Shown: positions 1-11,514, numbered from the stretch's first letter. The stretch is 64,000 nucleotides of DNA from Hevea brasiliensis (GCF_030052815.1 NC_079501.1:88392296-88456295), one strand, 5' to 3'. The notes: generated by a model from the sequence alone, not told the origin. Numbers and translations: made by a program.

Positions 1-53
1 ACCCACGTCATCTATATATAATTTAGAATCACTAAATTTCATTAATTAAACAA

Positions 54-827
54 TCACTTTCTGTTCTTCTCTTTTCCATTGCGCAAAAGGGATCCCAAAC
101 CAAAGAGATTTGCAGCTCCTTGAGCAATGTAAGGAGGTGGCATTTTCAAAACAGGACTAATCTTAACACCATTTCCATGAGATCTACCATAGTTTTTCTT
201 CAATGGAGGCTTCTGTGGAAATGTGTACACATAAGTAGAAGCAGGTGATGCTGAGAGCTTTTTTGCCAGGGAATTTGATTGTTGCTGCTTCTGTGAATTG
301 TGTTTGTTAATATCCTTACAGGTTGATCTCTTTGGATTTGGCACGGATGATCCTGTCGAATTGCTTCGTGACAAGAGTGGCAAGGAACAAATTAGACTCT
401 TCTTTATATCACAATTCAGACTGCTGCTTCTCTTGAATCCCCAGAAAGACTTGGACTGATGCTTTTCCAGTGACCCTGAATTCGAAATCATAATTTCCAT
501 CATCTCTTTGTTTGAATTCTCCTTACTACTCGAAGGACATGGAAGAGGAGGGAGAGAAACTTTTCGCGGATGTTCATGTCCATGCATATGATTGGGAGCA
601 GCAGTGGTTCTTTCATGTACTTGGACTGGAAGAATCATTCCATCTGCGAAAAGCTCATCTGCCAAAGAAGATTCATAGTCTACTACGCTGCTGCAAATGC
701 TGAACTGAAAATCAGAATTTGATTCCAGAAGTTTGGTATCCCTTCGAGGCTCCTGCTCGATTTGTATGTCATCTTCTTGGCCAAGACCATTGGAGAATGA
801 TATTCGAGGGCTTGTTTCTGAGCACAT
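54..827 (-). CDS. MAKR-like (membrane-associated kinase regulator) plant protein
   Basis: Single-exon ORF of 257 residues, ATG at 827 and TGA at 54-56, both inside the window. The protein is Ser/Lys-rich and low-complexity with no transmembrane segment or signal peptide. Around residues 40-67 it has the pattern 'DFQFSICSS...SLADELFADGMILPV', the hallmark (phenylalanine-rich patch followed by ADELF-x-G-x-I/L-P) of plant membrane-associated kinase regulators and related DUF1645-type proteins. A central basic Ser-rich part (WGFKRSSSLN) and a conserved C-terminal block (ISPVLKMPPPYIAQG, then NLFGLGSLLRNGK) also fit. Known family members bind the plasma membrane through basic patches and modulate receptor kinase signalling; that role here is inference. 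It is the only host gene I can support and it is not inside a transposon. Family assignment is from recalled motifs, not a search. Confidence 0.72.
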   Translation of the reverse strand: MCSETSPRISFSNGLGQEDDIQIEQEPRRDTKLLESNSDFQFSICSSVVDYESSLADELFADGMILPVQVHERTTAAPNHMHGHEHPRKVSLPPLPCPSSSKENSNKEMMEIMISNSGSLEKHQSKSFWGFKRSSSLNCDIKKSLICSLPLLSRSNSTGSSVPNPKRSTCKDINKHNSQKQQQSNSLAKKLSASPASTYVYTFPQKPPLKKNYGRSHGNGVKISPVLKMPPPYIAQGAANLFGLGSLLRNGKEKNRK

Positions 828-1083
828 ACTAATTACAGCTTAGCTAAAGTTTCAGATTATTTGATTCTGACTTGCAAAACAAAGAAAATGTTATCATCAG
901 ATAAAGTAATTAGGAATGAGAGCTTTCAAAGGTCTGAATTTATAAAATTATTTCAAGAATGCATGGTGGAGAAAGGGTTCAAAGATGATGGGCTGAGAAA
1001 ATTATTGATCAAGCAAAGTTTGCTTAGACTAGGAAGTCAAAAAAGATAACAGAAAATTCTGAGATTTGAAGGAATATAAATAA

Positions 1084-1091
1084 TATATATA
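1084..1091 (-). promoter_or_regulatory. candidate TATA box of the MAKR-like gene
   Basis: TATATATA on the minus strand, about 260 bp upstream of the ATG at 827, implying a 5' UTR of roughly 230 bp. The region is AT-rich, so chance occurrence is quite possible. Confidence 0.25.
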
Positions 1092-1340
1092 GTGAGGACC
1101 AATGAAAGGAGTGCAGCTTTTCTGCTGGTCTGAGAATGTGAGAGATTCTTAGAAAATTCAAGATCAGAGGCAGAATCTTGTTATCTGAAATGAAGCAGAG
1201 ATCAGAAGGGAGTTGTCTGCTACAGTCAGATAAAAGAAAGGAGAGGAAAAGAAATATGAGAGGTTTAAAAAAAAAAAAAGAAAAAAAAAAAGAGAAGAAA
1301 TACTGTGTAGACTAAAGGGAAAGGGAAGGATATGCTCATA

Positions 1341-1347
1341 AGAGAGA

Positions 1348-1379
<32 letters not shown>
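1341..1379. repeat. (GA)n microsatellite
   Basis: Near-perfect run of about 19 GA dinucleotides with one GAC interruption at 1359-1361, about 0.5 kb upstream of the minus-strand gene, where it reads (CT)n. A purine-rich A/G tract (1267-1300) lies nearby. CT-rich stretches are common in plant promoters and 5' UTRs. Confidence 0.9.
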
Positions 1380-2140
1380 ATTTTTTTCCTTCCATCAAGG
1401 GCAAAGAAAAATTGTAAAAGAATCATAAAGAAAATAAAGATTTCTTAAAGAAGTCCATGGGGCTAAAAAGTCATAAAGTTTTAAGTTAGAATCACAAAAA
1501 TCCACCAATATAATCTTATTATAATGAACAAATAGAGATAGTGATACCAATAATATTAATTTTGCTATTTTAATATTTATGATGAAAAGTATTTTTAGAT
1601 TAATTTTTGTGTATCTATAATAAATAATATTAGAATTCTCTCCAGTAGAATAGAAAATATAAATTTACTTTAATTAAATATATTTATCAAAATAGGAAAA
1701 TTAATCATTTTACTTCAGTAAACAATATTGCTCAATTCATCTCAGTTCCTCCCTTTCTTTTTTCCAATGCAAAACCTTAATTTCTCTTCTTATCATAACT
1801 TGTAGGTAAATGCAATTAGTTATTATTTAATTAGAGTTAATCGTTTATATAGTGATTTAAAATAAAAGTATTTAGTAAAAAGTAGTTATTGAATTAGCTG
1901 TTAAATGTAAAAATAGTAATATTATCCTTTTGAATATACTCTGTGAACTTCTAAAAATTAAAAAGGGTGACGTTTTATGAGTCACTTATTCAATCTTTAA
2001 ATACTAGTATTTATTATGCTAATGAATAGTATAAATAAGAAATATAATATTTTGATTATAGTTAAATTATTAAATATTATCTTAAATGCTATTGTCAAAC
2101 GAGATCTTAATACTTTTTTTTGGTATTTTCTCCACAACTA

Positions 2141-3215
2141 AATAATGTTATAGGCAACTAAATTAGCCTTTTTTTATATATATATTTGTCTTGCTGAAAT
2201 AAAAATTTGAGACCTCACAGTCCTATATACGACTCTAATATCACTAAAAATATGTTTAACTTGACTTATAAGTTGATCAAACTTATTTACTTATAAGTAA
2301 TGTTATAGACAATCAAATTAGCTATTTTTTTAATATATTTGTCTTGCTGAAATTTAAACACGATTCTAATATCACCAAAAATATGTTTAACTTGATTTGT
2401 AAGTTGATCAAACTTATTTACTTATAAGTAAGTAATGTTATAGACAATCAAATTAGCTATTTTTTTAATATATTTGTCTTGCTGAAATTTAAATTTGAGA
2501 CCTCACAGTCCTATACACGATTCTAATATCACCAAAAATATGCTTAACTTGATTTATAAGTTGATCGAACTTACTTACTTATAAGTAAGTAATGTTATAG
2601 ACAATCAAATTAACCATTTTTTTAAATATATTTGTCTTGCTGAAATTTAAATTTGAGACCTTACAATCTCATACACGATTCTAATATCACCAAAAATATG
2701 TTTAACTTGATTTATAAGTTGATCAAACTTACTTATAAGTAAGTAATGTTATAGACAATCAAATTAGCCATTTTTTAAATATATTTGTCTTGCTGAAATT
2801 TAAATTTGAGACCTCACAATCATATACACGATTCTAATATTACCAAAAATATGTTTAACTTGATTTATAAGTTGATCAAACTTACTTACTTATAAGTAAG
2901 TAATGTTATAGACAATCAAATTAGCCATTTTTTTTAATATATGTGTCTTGCTGAAATTTAAATTTGAAACCTCACAGTCCTATACACGATTCTAATATCA
3001 CCAAAAATATGTTTAACTTGATTTATAAGTTGATTAAACTTACTTACTTATAAGTAAATAATGTTATAGACAATCAAATTAGCCATTTTTTTTAATATAT
3101 GTGTCTTACTGAAATTTAAATTTGAAACCTCACAGTCCTATACACGACTCTAATATCACCAAAAAGGTGTTTGACTTGATTTATAAGTCGATCAAACTTA
3201 CTTATAAGTAAAAAA
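2141..3215. repeat. seven-copy ~155-bp tandem repeat array
   Basis: The phrase AATGTTATAGACAATCAAAT starts new units near 2144 (variant), 2299, 2434, 2591, 2745, 2902 and 3060, giving periods of 155, 135, 157, 154, 157 and 158 bp. The 135-bp unit lacks about 22 bp around 'gagacctcacagtcctata'. Each unit contains GAGACCTCACAGTCC, then ATATCACCAAAAATATG, and ends with the palindromic ACTTATAAGT. No ORF crosses the array. It could be a minisatellite or a tandemly amplified piece of a non-autonomous DNA transposon. Confidence 0.9.
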
Positions 3216-3492
3216 TCATAAGTAGATTGATATATAGTTCAACTTATAAATTAAGAAATTATTTAAAATAAGTTAGAAGTTAAGGTACATTTACTTATTA
3301 CATATTTATTTATTTATTTTAAAACTATTTTGTTGATAAAATAAAAATTATATTATTTTAATAATTTTTTAAAATATTAACAATATTCTCATTTTAATAA
3401 TTACAATTTTCAATTATATATATATATATATATTTTAGTTATTTTGATAAATTAAGTTTCTTTTAAGTATATTTTTAACTAAATACTTAAAT

Positions 3493-3524
<32 letters not shown>

Positions 3525-4036
3525 GAGCATTTGTGGCATTGTTAACCCTCTCACCATATAATTGACTTTTGGGCTGCCATATCAACCTTGGAAAGCATCT
3601 TTTTCTATTTTTCAACAATTCTCAAAATTAATTCCTTAATTTATTATTTATTTTCTTTCAAAGTGAAAACAAAAGTTCTTGTCTTTTTGAACAAATTCAT
3701 TTGGCTTATACATCCAAATAATTTCATTTCTCTTGTGGGTGATGAATTTTCTTTTCTCTTGTACTTTTTGTCTTTTTCAAATAAAACATGTTTATGAATT
3801 TTAATAAATTATAATAATTTAAATTTTATAAAATATTATTTATTTCACAGAATTAATGATAAATTTTAATTTTTGAATTAAATTAATAATATAAAATTAC
3901 TTTTTTAAATTTATCAATTATAAAGATCATTTTTACATTATTATGATTATATTCAAATTATATAGATAATCATCCATAAACATTACATATATTTTATCTA
4001 ATAGTATTTCATGTTGTCATTTAATAGTATATTTAA
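3216..4036. other. AT-rich intergenic DNA with (TA)n microsatellites
   Basis: Very AT-rich. (TA)n runs lie at 3415-3432 and about 3500-3524. The 69-residue plus-strand ORF at 3588-3797 is hydrophobic and Phe/Leu-rich, as expected of random AT-rich translation, and shows no domain. Confidence 0.6.
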
Positions 4037-4041
4037 GTATG

Positions 4042-5460
4042 TGTTGTCCCAAAATAGTCCAAGAGGGGGGTGAATTGGACTTAACCAATTTTTCGACCCT
4101 TGCTTGTAGCCTAATGAAAAATTGTGGCTTTATTCAACTAGGTGCTCATTTATATATAGTGAAAGTGATATGTGTTTCAATAATGTGTTTCTAAATTTCA
4201 ATTCAAGCTTCAATCAATATTTATAGTAATTTTTGACATAACATGCATCACAAAATATTCAACTAACTCAACCTACTCAATATATCTTCAAGTATATCAA
4301 CTCAATCTATTCAATCAACATTCAATATCATGCATAGAAATTAAATTACACAAAAGTAAAGAGATTGAGGTTAGAGAAATCAAACACAATGATTTTTATA
4401 GTGGTTCGGCTTAACTAGCCTACATCCACTCTCTCAAAGAATCCTCTTTGAGTCTTCTCTCCACTATTTGCTCTTTTAAAGGCAAGAGACCAAAAGCCCT
4501 TTACAACTTTTTCAACACCAAACTTTTAAAAAGGTAGCTTGAACCTTTGACAAGTGCTATCTCAAGCACTCACACTTTCAAGCTTCAATAGGTGCTTGTA
4601 CAACCTCTCTTAAATGCAATTTAATGTTGTAACACTCACTCTCACTCAATATAAATCAAACTATAAAGAAGAGATTAGTTGATTTGCCAATGGTAGCTCA
4701 AACACTTTAAAGCTCTTGAATGAAAGCAATAAATGAAAAATCAAGATTGGAGTGCAATTATAAACTTTCATCAAGTGTAAAATGAAGTAAAGAAGGTGTA
4801 TTTATAGTCCCAAATCATTTTAAAACGTTTGAAACCTTTTTGGAATGTTATATACTCTGTTCAAGGCAAAATAGCCGTTATTTTATCTTTTTGTATGAAA
4901 TTGAGCAACTCTGATCATTTAGCAAACTAATGAAATTTTGGTGACAGGAGTAAACTAGTTAGCAAACTAATGTTTTAGCAAACATATTAGCAAACTAATA
5001 TTTTAGCAAACAAGTTAGCAAACTAACTCACCAGATACATGTTTCAAATTATAATCTTTAAAAATCTAATTTAGACCTTAAGAAAAATATATTCTAATAG
5101 CAATATCCAAGGCCATGATGGGAGAAAATTTTATAAAATAATTAAAAGAAAATTTTAATCTTCAGCTCCATTTGATTAAACTTTCATCTATTCTTTTTAC
5201 ACAAGTTCTAGGACTCAATTCCTAACTCTATGACTTTTATACCTTTACTTTGAGTTTTAGCTTTCATAATCTTGTTCATTCTCATCTTTGATTCATCTTG
5301 AGATGCCTTTGAGTGTTCTTCCTCCTTAAATGCAACTTCAAAGATTTTTCATGAATAAGAAAGAGAATCTACACATCACTTAAAATTTAGTTAGATAGAT
5401 TCTATTTGAGTTTTGTTATCATCAAAATAAATGTTCATTTTAAGCTACACGGGGTCAACA
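4042..5460 (-). repeat. 3' LTR of the Sirevirus-like element
   Basis: 1,419 bp, aligned by eye from end to end with 13341-14761, with scattered substitutions and a few small indels. Plus-strand ends are TGTTGTCCC and GGTCAACA. A minus-strand TATAAATA (4799-4806), about 655 nt into the LTR in element orientation, is the likely promoter; its counterpart is at 14100-14107. A cluster of AGCAAACTAA motifs lies at 4921-5025. Confidence 0.95.
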
Positions 5461-5475
5461 ATCTCCTCCTTTTTG
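5461..5475 (-). promoter_or_regulatory. polypurine tract next to the 3' LTR
   Basis: Minus-strand AAAAAGGAGGAGAT ends directly at the TGTTG start of the 3' LTR, the position expected for the plus-strand DNA primer of reverse transcription. Confidence 0.8.
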
Positions 5476-5740
5476 ATGATAACAAAACTCAATTGAATCA
5501 TCAATCAAGAATAAATAAAAGTGTGCATAAGTTTAAATATATCCAAGTAAGTTAGTATGCGGAAAATACTCCCCCTAAATGTATGCACACATGTTAAAAA
5601 AATAAAAGTATTAACAGCTATACAAAACTCCCCTTGAATTTATGCTACAAAGCATGTTCATAAGATATTCACAATTTCAATATGCAAAATGTTAAACTTA
5701 ATAGTTTGCACATAAAACTACTTCCATTTTCAAAGTATAA

Positions 5741-5846
5741 GCACACATCCATTCTCCCAAAACAAAATTCTCCCAAAACAAAAGCACACATCCATTCTCC
5801 CAAAACAAAATTCTCCCAAAACAAAAGCACACATCCATTCTCCCCC
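5741..5846. repeat. 43-bp tandem repeat, about 2.4 copies
   Basis: GCACACATCCATTCTCCC recurs at 5741, 5784 and 5827. Each 43-bp unit also carries an internal duplicate of ATTCTCCCAAAACAAAA. It overlaps the second polypurine tract, so the repeat may have grown from it. Confidence 0.9.
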
Positions 5847-5858
5847 TTTTTGTCATCA
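5838..5858 (-). promoter_or_regulatory. second Sirevirus-type polypurine tract
   Basis: Minus strand reads TGATGACAAAAAGGGGGAGA, about 380 bp upstream of the LTR-proximal tract. A shorter purine run is at 5569-5575. Multiple such tracts before the 3' LTR are a recognised Sirevirus trait. Confidence 0.65.
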
Positions 5859-6021
5859 GCCAAAAAGGAAACATGAGACATTAATCCAAAAAGAATCAAG
5901 TTAGCACAAATTGAAAATCAGTAAAGTAAACAGTAGCAAACTGAAAGAGCATTCAACAATAGTAGTAAACATACTAGTAAACAAAAAATGAAGATAGGAA
6001 ACTAAAAATGCAGATCATTTT

Positions 6022-7735
6022 CTAATCATTAAGTCTTTTGCTCCTTTGAACAGCTTTGGAAGGCACCATCTTCTTCCTGGAGAGTTTAGTAGTAGGTGGC
6101 TGAGAAACTTGGTCAGCCAAAGGCTCATGCTTCTGTGGCTCATCCTCATCAGATAGGGTTTGAAGGGCAGCAGCCAGAGTCTGGTATGGATTGGACGCCG
6201 TAGAGTTAACTCTTTTCTGCATTTCTTGGCTTGTGGTGCTTCAGCTGTAGAAGGTTAGGTGGAGCACTCTCCTGCTGATCCTTTAGAGAGTCTTCCTTCT
6301 TTTGTGTAGACTCAACTGCAGGTTCTATAGTTGGCTCAACTATAGGTTCTACAACCTGTTCGCTAACATGCTCAACAACAGGTTCAACTGCAGGTTCTAC
6401 AACCTGTTCACTCTCATGTTCGACAGCAGCAGTAGACTCACCAAGCCCAGTACCTCCACACTCAACATTACCATGATAAAAAACATGAGTATCATGAGTA
6501 GAGGGGTCACCTGCAGGTACATCAGTCTCAACTTTGGTTGCGAAACCAGTTTCCTCTCCCGGCTTAAGATCTGCAATCTGTTTCTTTAACTCCTCATTTT
6601 GAGTAAGCAAATGACTTACTTTGTAATCAACAATATCCACAAATTTTCTCAGAAGTTCAATAGACTGATTTGTTGTACTGAATTTCTCATTAATGAAAGC
6701 TCTTAGCCCTTGAAGCTCACTTATAATCTCACTTTAAGAATCTGAATCAACTTTAGCTTTAGAAGATCTACCTTTTTCAAAACGTTTCTTTCTTCCATCA
6801 GTATCAGAATGAATTTCTCTAAGCACAATTAAATCTGCCCTAGAACTCTCCTTAGAGACATTTATCTCCAATTCTCTAAACAAGGCAGTTAAGAGGTGTG
6901 CATAGGGTAATTTACCAATCCCATAAGCTTTGCACATATTTTTGAAAATCAGATATGCCAAATTCATTCTTACTCTGTTAACAATATGCCACATGATGCA
7001 CATATCCAAGTAACTCAAATATCCATAGCTGCCAGATTTATGACAAAATATATAATTCACCATACTGTGAATAATCTTAATGTGCTGAAAAGCTTTTATG
7101 CTAGTGGATTTTTCACTAGTGGCAGTGTTGGTAGGAAAAATTTCACTTTCAAATTCAGCCAAGTTAAAACCTGGAACTCTAGCAACATCTCTATGAGCAG
7201 AGATTTTATTTCCATCATTCGGCAATTTTAAGGCTTTGGCAATCAACTCAACATAAATGTCATATGCTCTGTCATTCAAAGAGACCTCAAATCTGTCTTA
7301 TTCATCAACTATTTTTAGAGTTCTATAGAATTCTTGGACTAGTCTAGGGTAGTAAACATCAGTGCATTCACAAACATTCATCCATTCTTGAAATTCAAAG
7401 AGTTCCTTAAATTGAAAATCAACCTGATCAAAATTATCCCATTTAATGAACTTACAGTTGAGAAGCGCTTTGTCAACAACAGAGCCCGATGATTTTGCAG
7501 CACCCTTTTTGCTTTGAATATCAATCCCATGCATTTTCCTCCCCTTTTTCTTTTCCGGTGCCGTCACAGCAGGTTCGACTTCCTTAGATGGATCGGAGGA
7601 TACATCGATGGATTCAGTTTCTGGTGTTTTCTTATTTTCCTTCAATTTCTTCTTTAATACGGCAACAGGGAGTTCTTCAGATGAAGATGAGGACGATGAG
7701 GAAGCAGCAGGGGTTTTTCATTTGGTGTGAGCCAT
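6022..7735 (-). pseudogene. envelope-like extra ORF of the Sirevirus-like element (broken)
   Basis: About 570 codons downstream of pol, read from ATG at 7735. One frame runs to 6206, interrupted by in-frame stops at about 7720, 7295-7297 and 6734-6736. A frameshift near 6210-6222 leads into the last piece (6022-6222). The N-terminal part has a Ser/Glu run, then a Lys-rich stretch. The middle has a globular domain with the pattern 'FQEW...YYPRLVQEFYRTL' and, in the 6734-7279 part, LSYLDMCIMWHIVN, resembling the plant transposon-protein domain found in Sirevirus and other element extra ORFs. The C-terminal third has a predicted coiled coil (LTQNEELKKQIADL) and a VEP/VVE-P acidic repeat. Function is unknown; 'envelope-like' is the usual label and no clear transmembrane anchor is visible. 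Confidence 0.7.
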
Positions 7736-8344
7736 AGATAGGGAACCAGAGGCGATGAAGAATTGGGAATTTTAAAATGGCTTCTGGTGCAGTGAGGAAT
7801 GAATGAGGGATTACAGTTTTAAGATGATTAGAGAGTGAGATAGGCGCTCTGATGAATATGGATCAGTGTTAATGACAAGAAAATTGATAAGAGTAATACC
7901 ATAAACCAAATGCAGAGGAGAGAGAGAGTCGGGTATGGCAAAAAAAATAGGGTATTGATAGGTGACGGTTTCATATAGCAGTGGGTAAGATTTCTTGAAT
8001 CCCGCGCTTTCCCTCTTCTAGTGTACCTTATTTGAATTTTATTTTTATTTCAAATGTATATATATATCTGACACAGCAAAGAAAATGTGAATGGGTAAGA
8101 GCATTGATTGGAGCGCAGAAAATTCAAAGCACAATCACTTTTTGGTTTGGAATTTGAACAGTACACGATACAATAAACTAATTTTAGGCACGCAACATTA
8201 GCATACAACTTAGTAAACTAATTTCACGAGTATAAAAATAAGTTAGCTAATATTATTTAGAGTTTTCTTAGTAAACTAATATCACAGCAAATTACTCACA
8301 CATGAGATAATATACAGATATATCAAATCTATATGAATTGAATT
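7736..8344. other. spacer between pol and envelope-like ORF of the Sirevirus-like element
   Basis: About 600 bp with no coding signal. It includes degenerate TTAGTAAACTAAT motifs (about 8175-8285) resembling the LTR motif cluster. Confidence 0.6.
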
Positions 8345-8839
8345 TCAAGCAAGTGGTTCACTCATGCCAATTTCCCTTCTAATTTTGCAAAAAGTTTCCT
8401 TATTAAGTGGTTTTATAAAAATATCAGCAATTTGATTTTCATAGGCAACAAATTCAATTTTGATATCTTCATTTTGAACATGATCTCTAATAAAATGATG
8501 TCTAATCTCAATATGTTTTGTTCTTGAATGTTGGACTGGATTTTTGATCAAGTTTATGGCACTTGTGTTGTCACACCTAATTGGAACAAGATTATATTTT
8601 AAACCAAAATCTTCCAATTGTTATTTCATCCACAAAATTTGAGCAACACAACTACCAGCAGTTATATATTCAGTCTCAGCTGTAGACAGAGCCATTGAAG
8701 TTTGTTTCTTACTGTGCCAAGAAACTAGTGCAAGACCAAGAAATTGACAAGTACCTAAAGTACTTTTTCTATCCAATCTACTTCCAGCAAAATCTGAATC
8801 ACTATAACCAACAAGATTAAATGATTCAGATTTTGGATA
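8345..8839 (-). pseudogene. copia RNase H (end of pol)
   Basis: The C-terminal piece (8345-8617) has VPIRCDNTSAINLIKNPVQH and RTKHIEIRHHFIRDHV, the conserved end of Ty1/copia RNase H, which degrades the RNA strand during reverse transcription. Upstream, 8620-8839 still translates to the family motif around 'SALSTAETEY'-like residues on the minus strand but contains a stop between the two pieces. Pol ends at 8345. Confidence 0.85.
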
Positions 8840-9933
8840 CTATAAACCAATTGAGTGAGTGCCAATGAGGTATTTGAAGATTCTTTTAACTTCACTTAGA
8901 TGGGATTCTTTTGGACATGATTGAAATCTTGCACACAAGCAAACACTAAAATGTATGTCTGGTCTAGATATAGTAAGATACAAAAGAGAGCCAATCATAC
9001 CTCTATAAAGCTTTGTATCTACTTCTTTAACTTTTTCATTATTGTCCATTTTAATTGTTGAACTCATAGAAGTGTCCATGCTCTTCAAATCTTCCATTTT
9101 AAATTTCTTCAACATATCCTTAATGTACTTTGATTTATTTATGAAGATGCCATCTTTCATTTGCTTAATTTGAAGCCTAAGGAAGAATGTGAGCTCCCCC
9201 ATCATGCTCATCTCAAATTCATTCTGCATAATCTTAGAAAATTTCTTGCAAAGAGATTCTTTAGTAGCACCAAAAATTATATCATCAACATATATTTGCA
9301 CAATGAGCATATCATTATGATGCTTCTTAACAAAAAGTGTTGTATCCACTTTGCCTCTTTGGAAATCATTTTGTAAAAGGAATTTACTAAGCCTTTCATT
9401 CCATGCTCTAGGAGCTTATTTTAAACCATATAAAGCTTTAGTAAGTTTATAAACATGATTTCGATGCTCATGATTTTCAAAACCCGGAGGTTGTGCAACA
9501 TACACTTCCTCATCAATATAACCATTTAAAACGCACTCTTGACATCCATTTGATAAAGCATAAAATTCTTGTAACATGCAAAGGCACATAACATTCTAAT
9601 AGCTTCAATTCTAGCAACCAGAGCAAAGGTTTCATCAAAATCAATACCTTCCTCTTGGTTGTAGCCTTGAGCCACTAGTCTAGCTTTGTTTCTAACAACA
9701 TTGCCTTTTTCATCCATTTTTTTTCTAAAAACCCATTTAGTACCAATAATTGAATGATTATTGGGTTTAGGCACCAAATTCCAAACTTTGTTTCTCTCAA
9801 ATTGATTGAGTTCTTCTTGCATGACAAGAATCCAAATTTCATCATTTTGAGCATCTTCAAAACATTTAGGTTCAATTTGTGAAACAAATGCAATATTACC
9901 AAAATATTTTCTCAATTGTGCTCTAGTTATCAT
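8840..9933 (-). pseudogene. copia reverse transcriptase (broken)
   Basis: Two ORF pieces. 9526-9933 holds the N-terminal RT ([41 protein letters not shown]). A frameshift follows directly after SAF, and a CAA-to-TAA type stop lies near 9417-9420. 8840-9349 carries the catalytic YVDD box (QIYVDDIIFGATKESLCKKF) and the C-terminal SRPDI...VKRIFKYL region. The enzyme copies element RNA into cDNA; this copy cannot make an intact product. Confidence 0.9.
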
Positions 9934-10078
9934 CCTTTTAGATGGATCATCAATGATGTCTTCTTGGGGATGATTTCTATGGAATCTCCATTTTTTAGGT
10001 AAATCTTCATGTTAGGGTTCATTCACTTGTAATTCTTCCAAATTTGGCATTTCTTCATTGATTTGATCATTGTTGGCA

Positions 10079-11083
10079 TTATGGACATCTATTGGTATCT
10101 CCTTGAGTTTCTTCATCTTTATCATCAATTTGTTCCATTTCTTGACTTGATTTTATATTTTCTTTTCCAAACACCTGCTCATCATTATCATCAAAAATAT
10201 CTTTCCTTCTAATAGAAGGGTTAGCCTCATTAAACAAAACATGAATAGTTTCCTCAATAACTAACGTTCTATTAAACACCTTATATGCTTTACTCTTTGT
10301 TGAATACCCAAGAAAGATTCCTTCATCGGATTTAGCATCAAATTTCTTCAAGTTATCCTTCTTGTTATTTAAAATATAACACTTACATCCAAATGCTCTG
10401 AAATATGAAATATTTGGTTGTCTTCCTTTCCAAAGCTCATAGGGGGTTTTTTTCAAAATTAGTCTAATCAAAATTCTATTCAAAATATAGCAAGAAGTAT
10501 TAATAGCTTCAGCCCAAAAATATTTTGACAAATTATTTTCATTCAACATGGTTCCAGTCATTTCTTGCAAGGTTCTATTTTTCCTTTCTACAACCCCATT
10601 TTGTTGTGATGTTCTAGGAGCTGAAAAATTATGGTTGATTCCATATTTATCACAATATTTCTCAAATACATGATTTTCAAATTTAGTTCCATGATCACTC
10701 CTTATGGATGTGATGCAAAAACCTTTTTCATTTTGAACCATTTTACTAAAAGAGGTGAATTTCTCAAAAGTTTCATCTTTGTGAGCAAGGAAGAATGTCC
10801 ATGTAAATCTTGAATAATCATCAACAATAACTAAGGCATATGTCTTCCCACCAAGACTAGCAGGAGACACAGGTCCAAACAAATCAAGATGAAGCAATTC
10901 TAATGGCCTAGTGGTAGAAACAATATTTTTATATTTAAAAGAAGCTCTAGTATGCTTTCCTAGTTCACATGCCCTACTTTGAAATTCATTTTTATAATTA
11001 ATCTTAGGAAGACCTTTAACAAGTTCTTTCTTAGACAATTTTGAGAGTGTATGCATGCTTGCATGTCCTAATCTTCTATGCAT
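10079..11083 (-). pseudogene. copia integrase (GAG-pre-integrase plus rve core)
   Basis: A 334-residue open piece. It begins with HRRLGHASMHTLSKL (the HHCC zinc-binding region), then the catalytic core: first Asp in LHLDLFGPVSPASLGGK, second in SIRSDHGTKFENHVF and Glu in QQNGVVERKNRTLQEM, the D,D35E triad. A conserved C-terminal region follows (FGCKCYILNNKKDN, then DEGIFLGYSTKSKAYKVFN). The domain looks intact but is cut off from the protease upstream and RT downstream by frame changes, so it is part of a dead polyprotein. Confidence 0.88.
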
Positions 11084-11514
11084 AAATAACTAGAATTATC
11101 AAAAGATACTAAACATGTACCATGATTAGTTTTAAAGTTATTCATGTCAAGCAAGTAAACATTATTAGATCTATTGGCAATGAACAATGTGTCATTATCT
11201 AAGTTATTGATTGTACAAAGAGAAGAAGTGAACTTTACCTCAAAACCTTTATCACAAAGTTGGCTTACACTTAGCAAATTGTATTTCAAACCTTTAACAA
11301 GTGACACATCTTCAATGCAAGGTTTGGTTCCAATTGTGCCATTTCCAATTATTTTTCCTTTTCCTTTATCTCCAAATTTCACATGTCCTCCATCTACCAT
11401 TGTGATTTTTGAAAACTTGTCCTTTTCACCGGTTATGTGCTTTGAGCAACCACTATCTATATACCATTTTTCACGTTCCTTCATTCCTTTGAAACAAACC
11501 TGAAATTTAATCAT
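11068..11514 (-). pseudogene. copia aspartic protease
   Basis: 148 residues with WYIDSGCSKHITGEKDKF, the active-site Asp-Ser-Gly of copia proteases, and KYNLLSVSQLCDKGFEVKF, the usual end of the domain. It releases the mature Gag and Pol proteins. It overlaps the integrase ORF by 16 bp and the gag piece by 4 bp in different frames, so frameshifts separate them. Confidence 0.85.

Larger units (their letters stand above)
828..2140. other. intergenic, upstream of MAKR-like gene
   Basis: AT-rich non-coding DNA. Apart from the GA microsatellite and the TATA candidate I see no gene. The short plus-strand ORF at 861-1049 has no recognisable domain. Confidence 0.6.

Noticed and set aside
512..703. 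63-residue plus-strand ORF over the MAKR-like gene
   Set aside because: Shadow frame opposite a supported coding region.
3588..3797. 69-residue plus-strand ORF
   Set aside because: Phe/Leu-rich translation of AT-rich DNA without homology or promoter context.
5669..5899. ORFs with repeated GEFCFGRMDVC-type peptide near the copia 3' LTR
   Set aside because: They translate the 43-bp tandem repeat in a non-coding part of the element.
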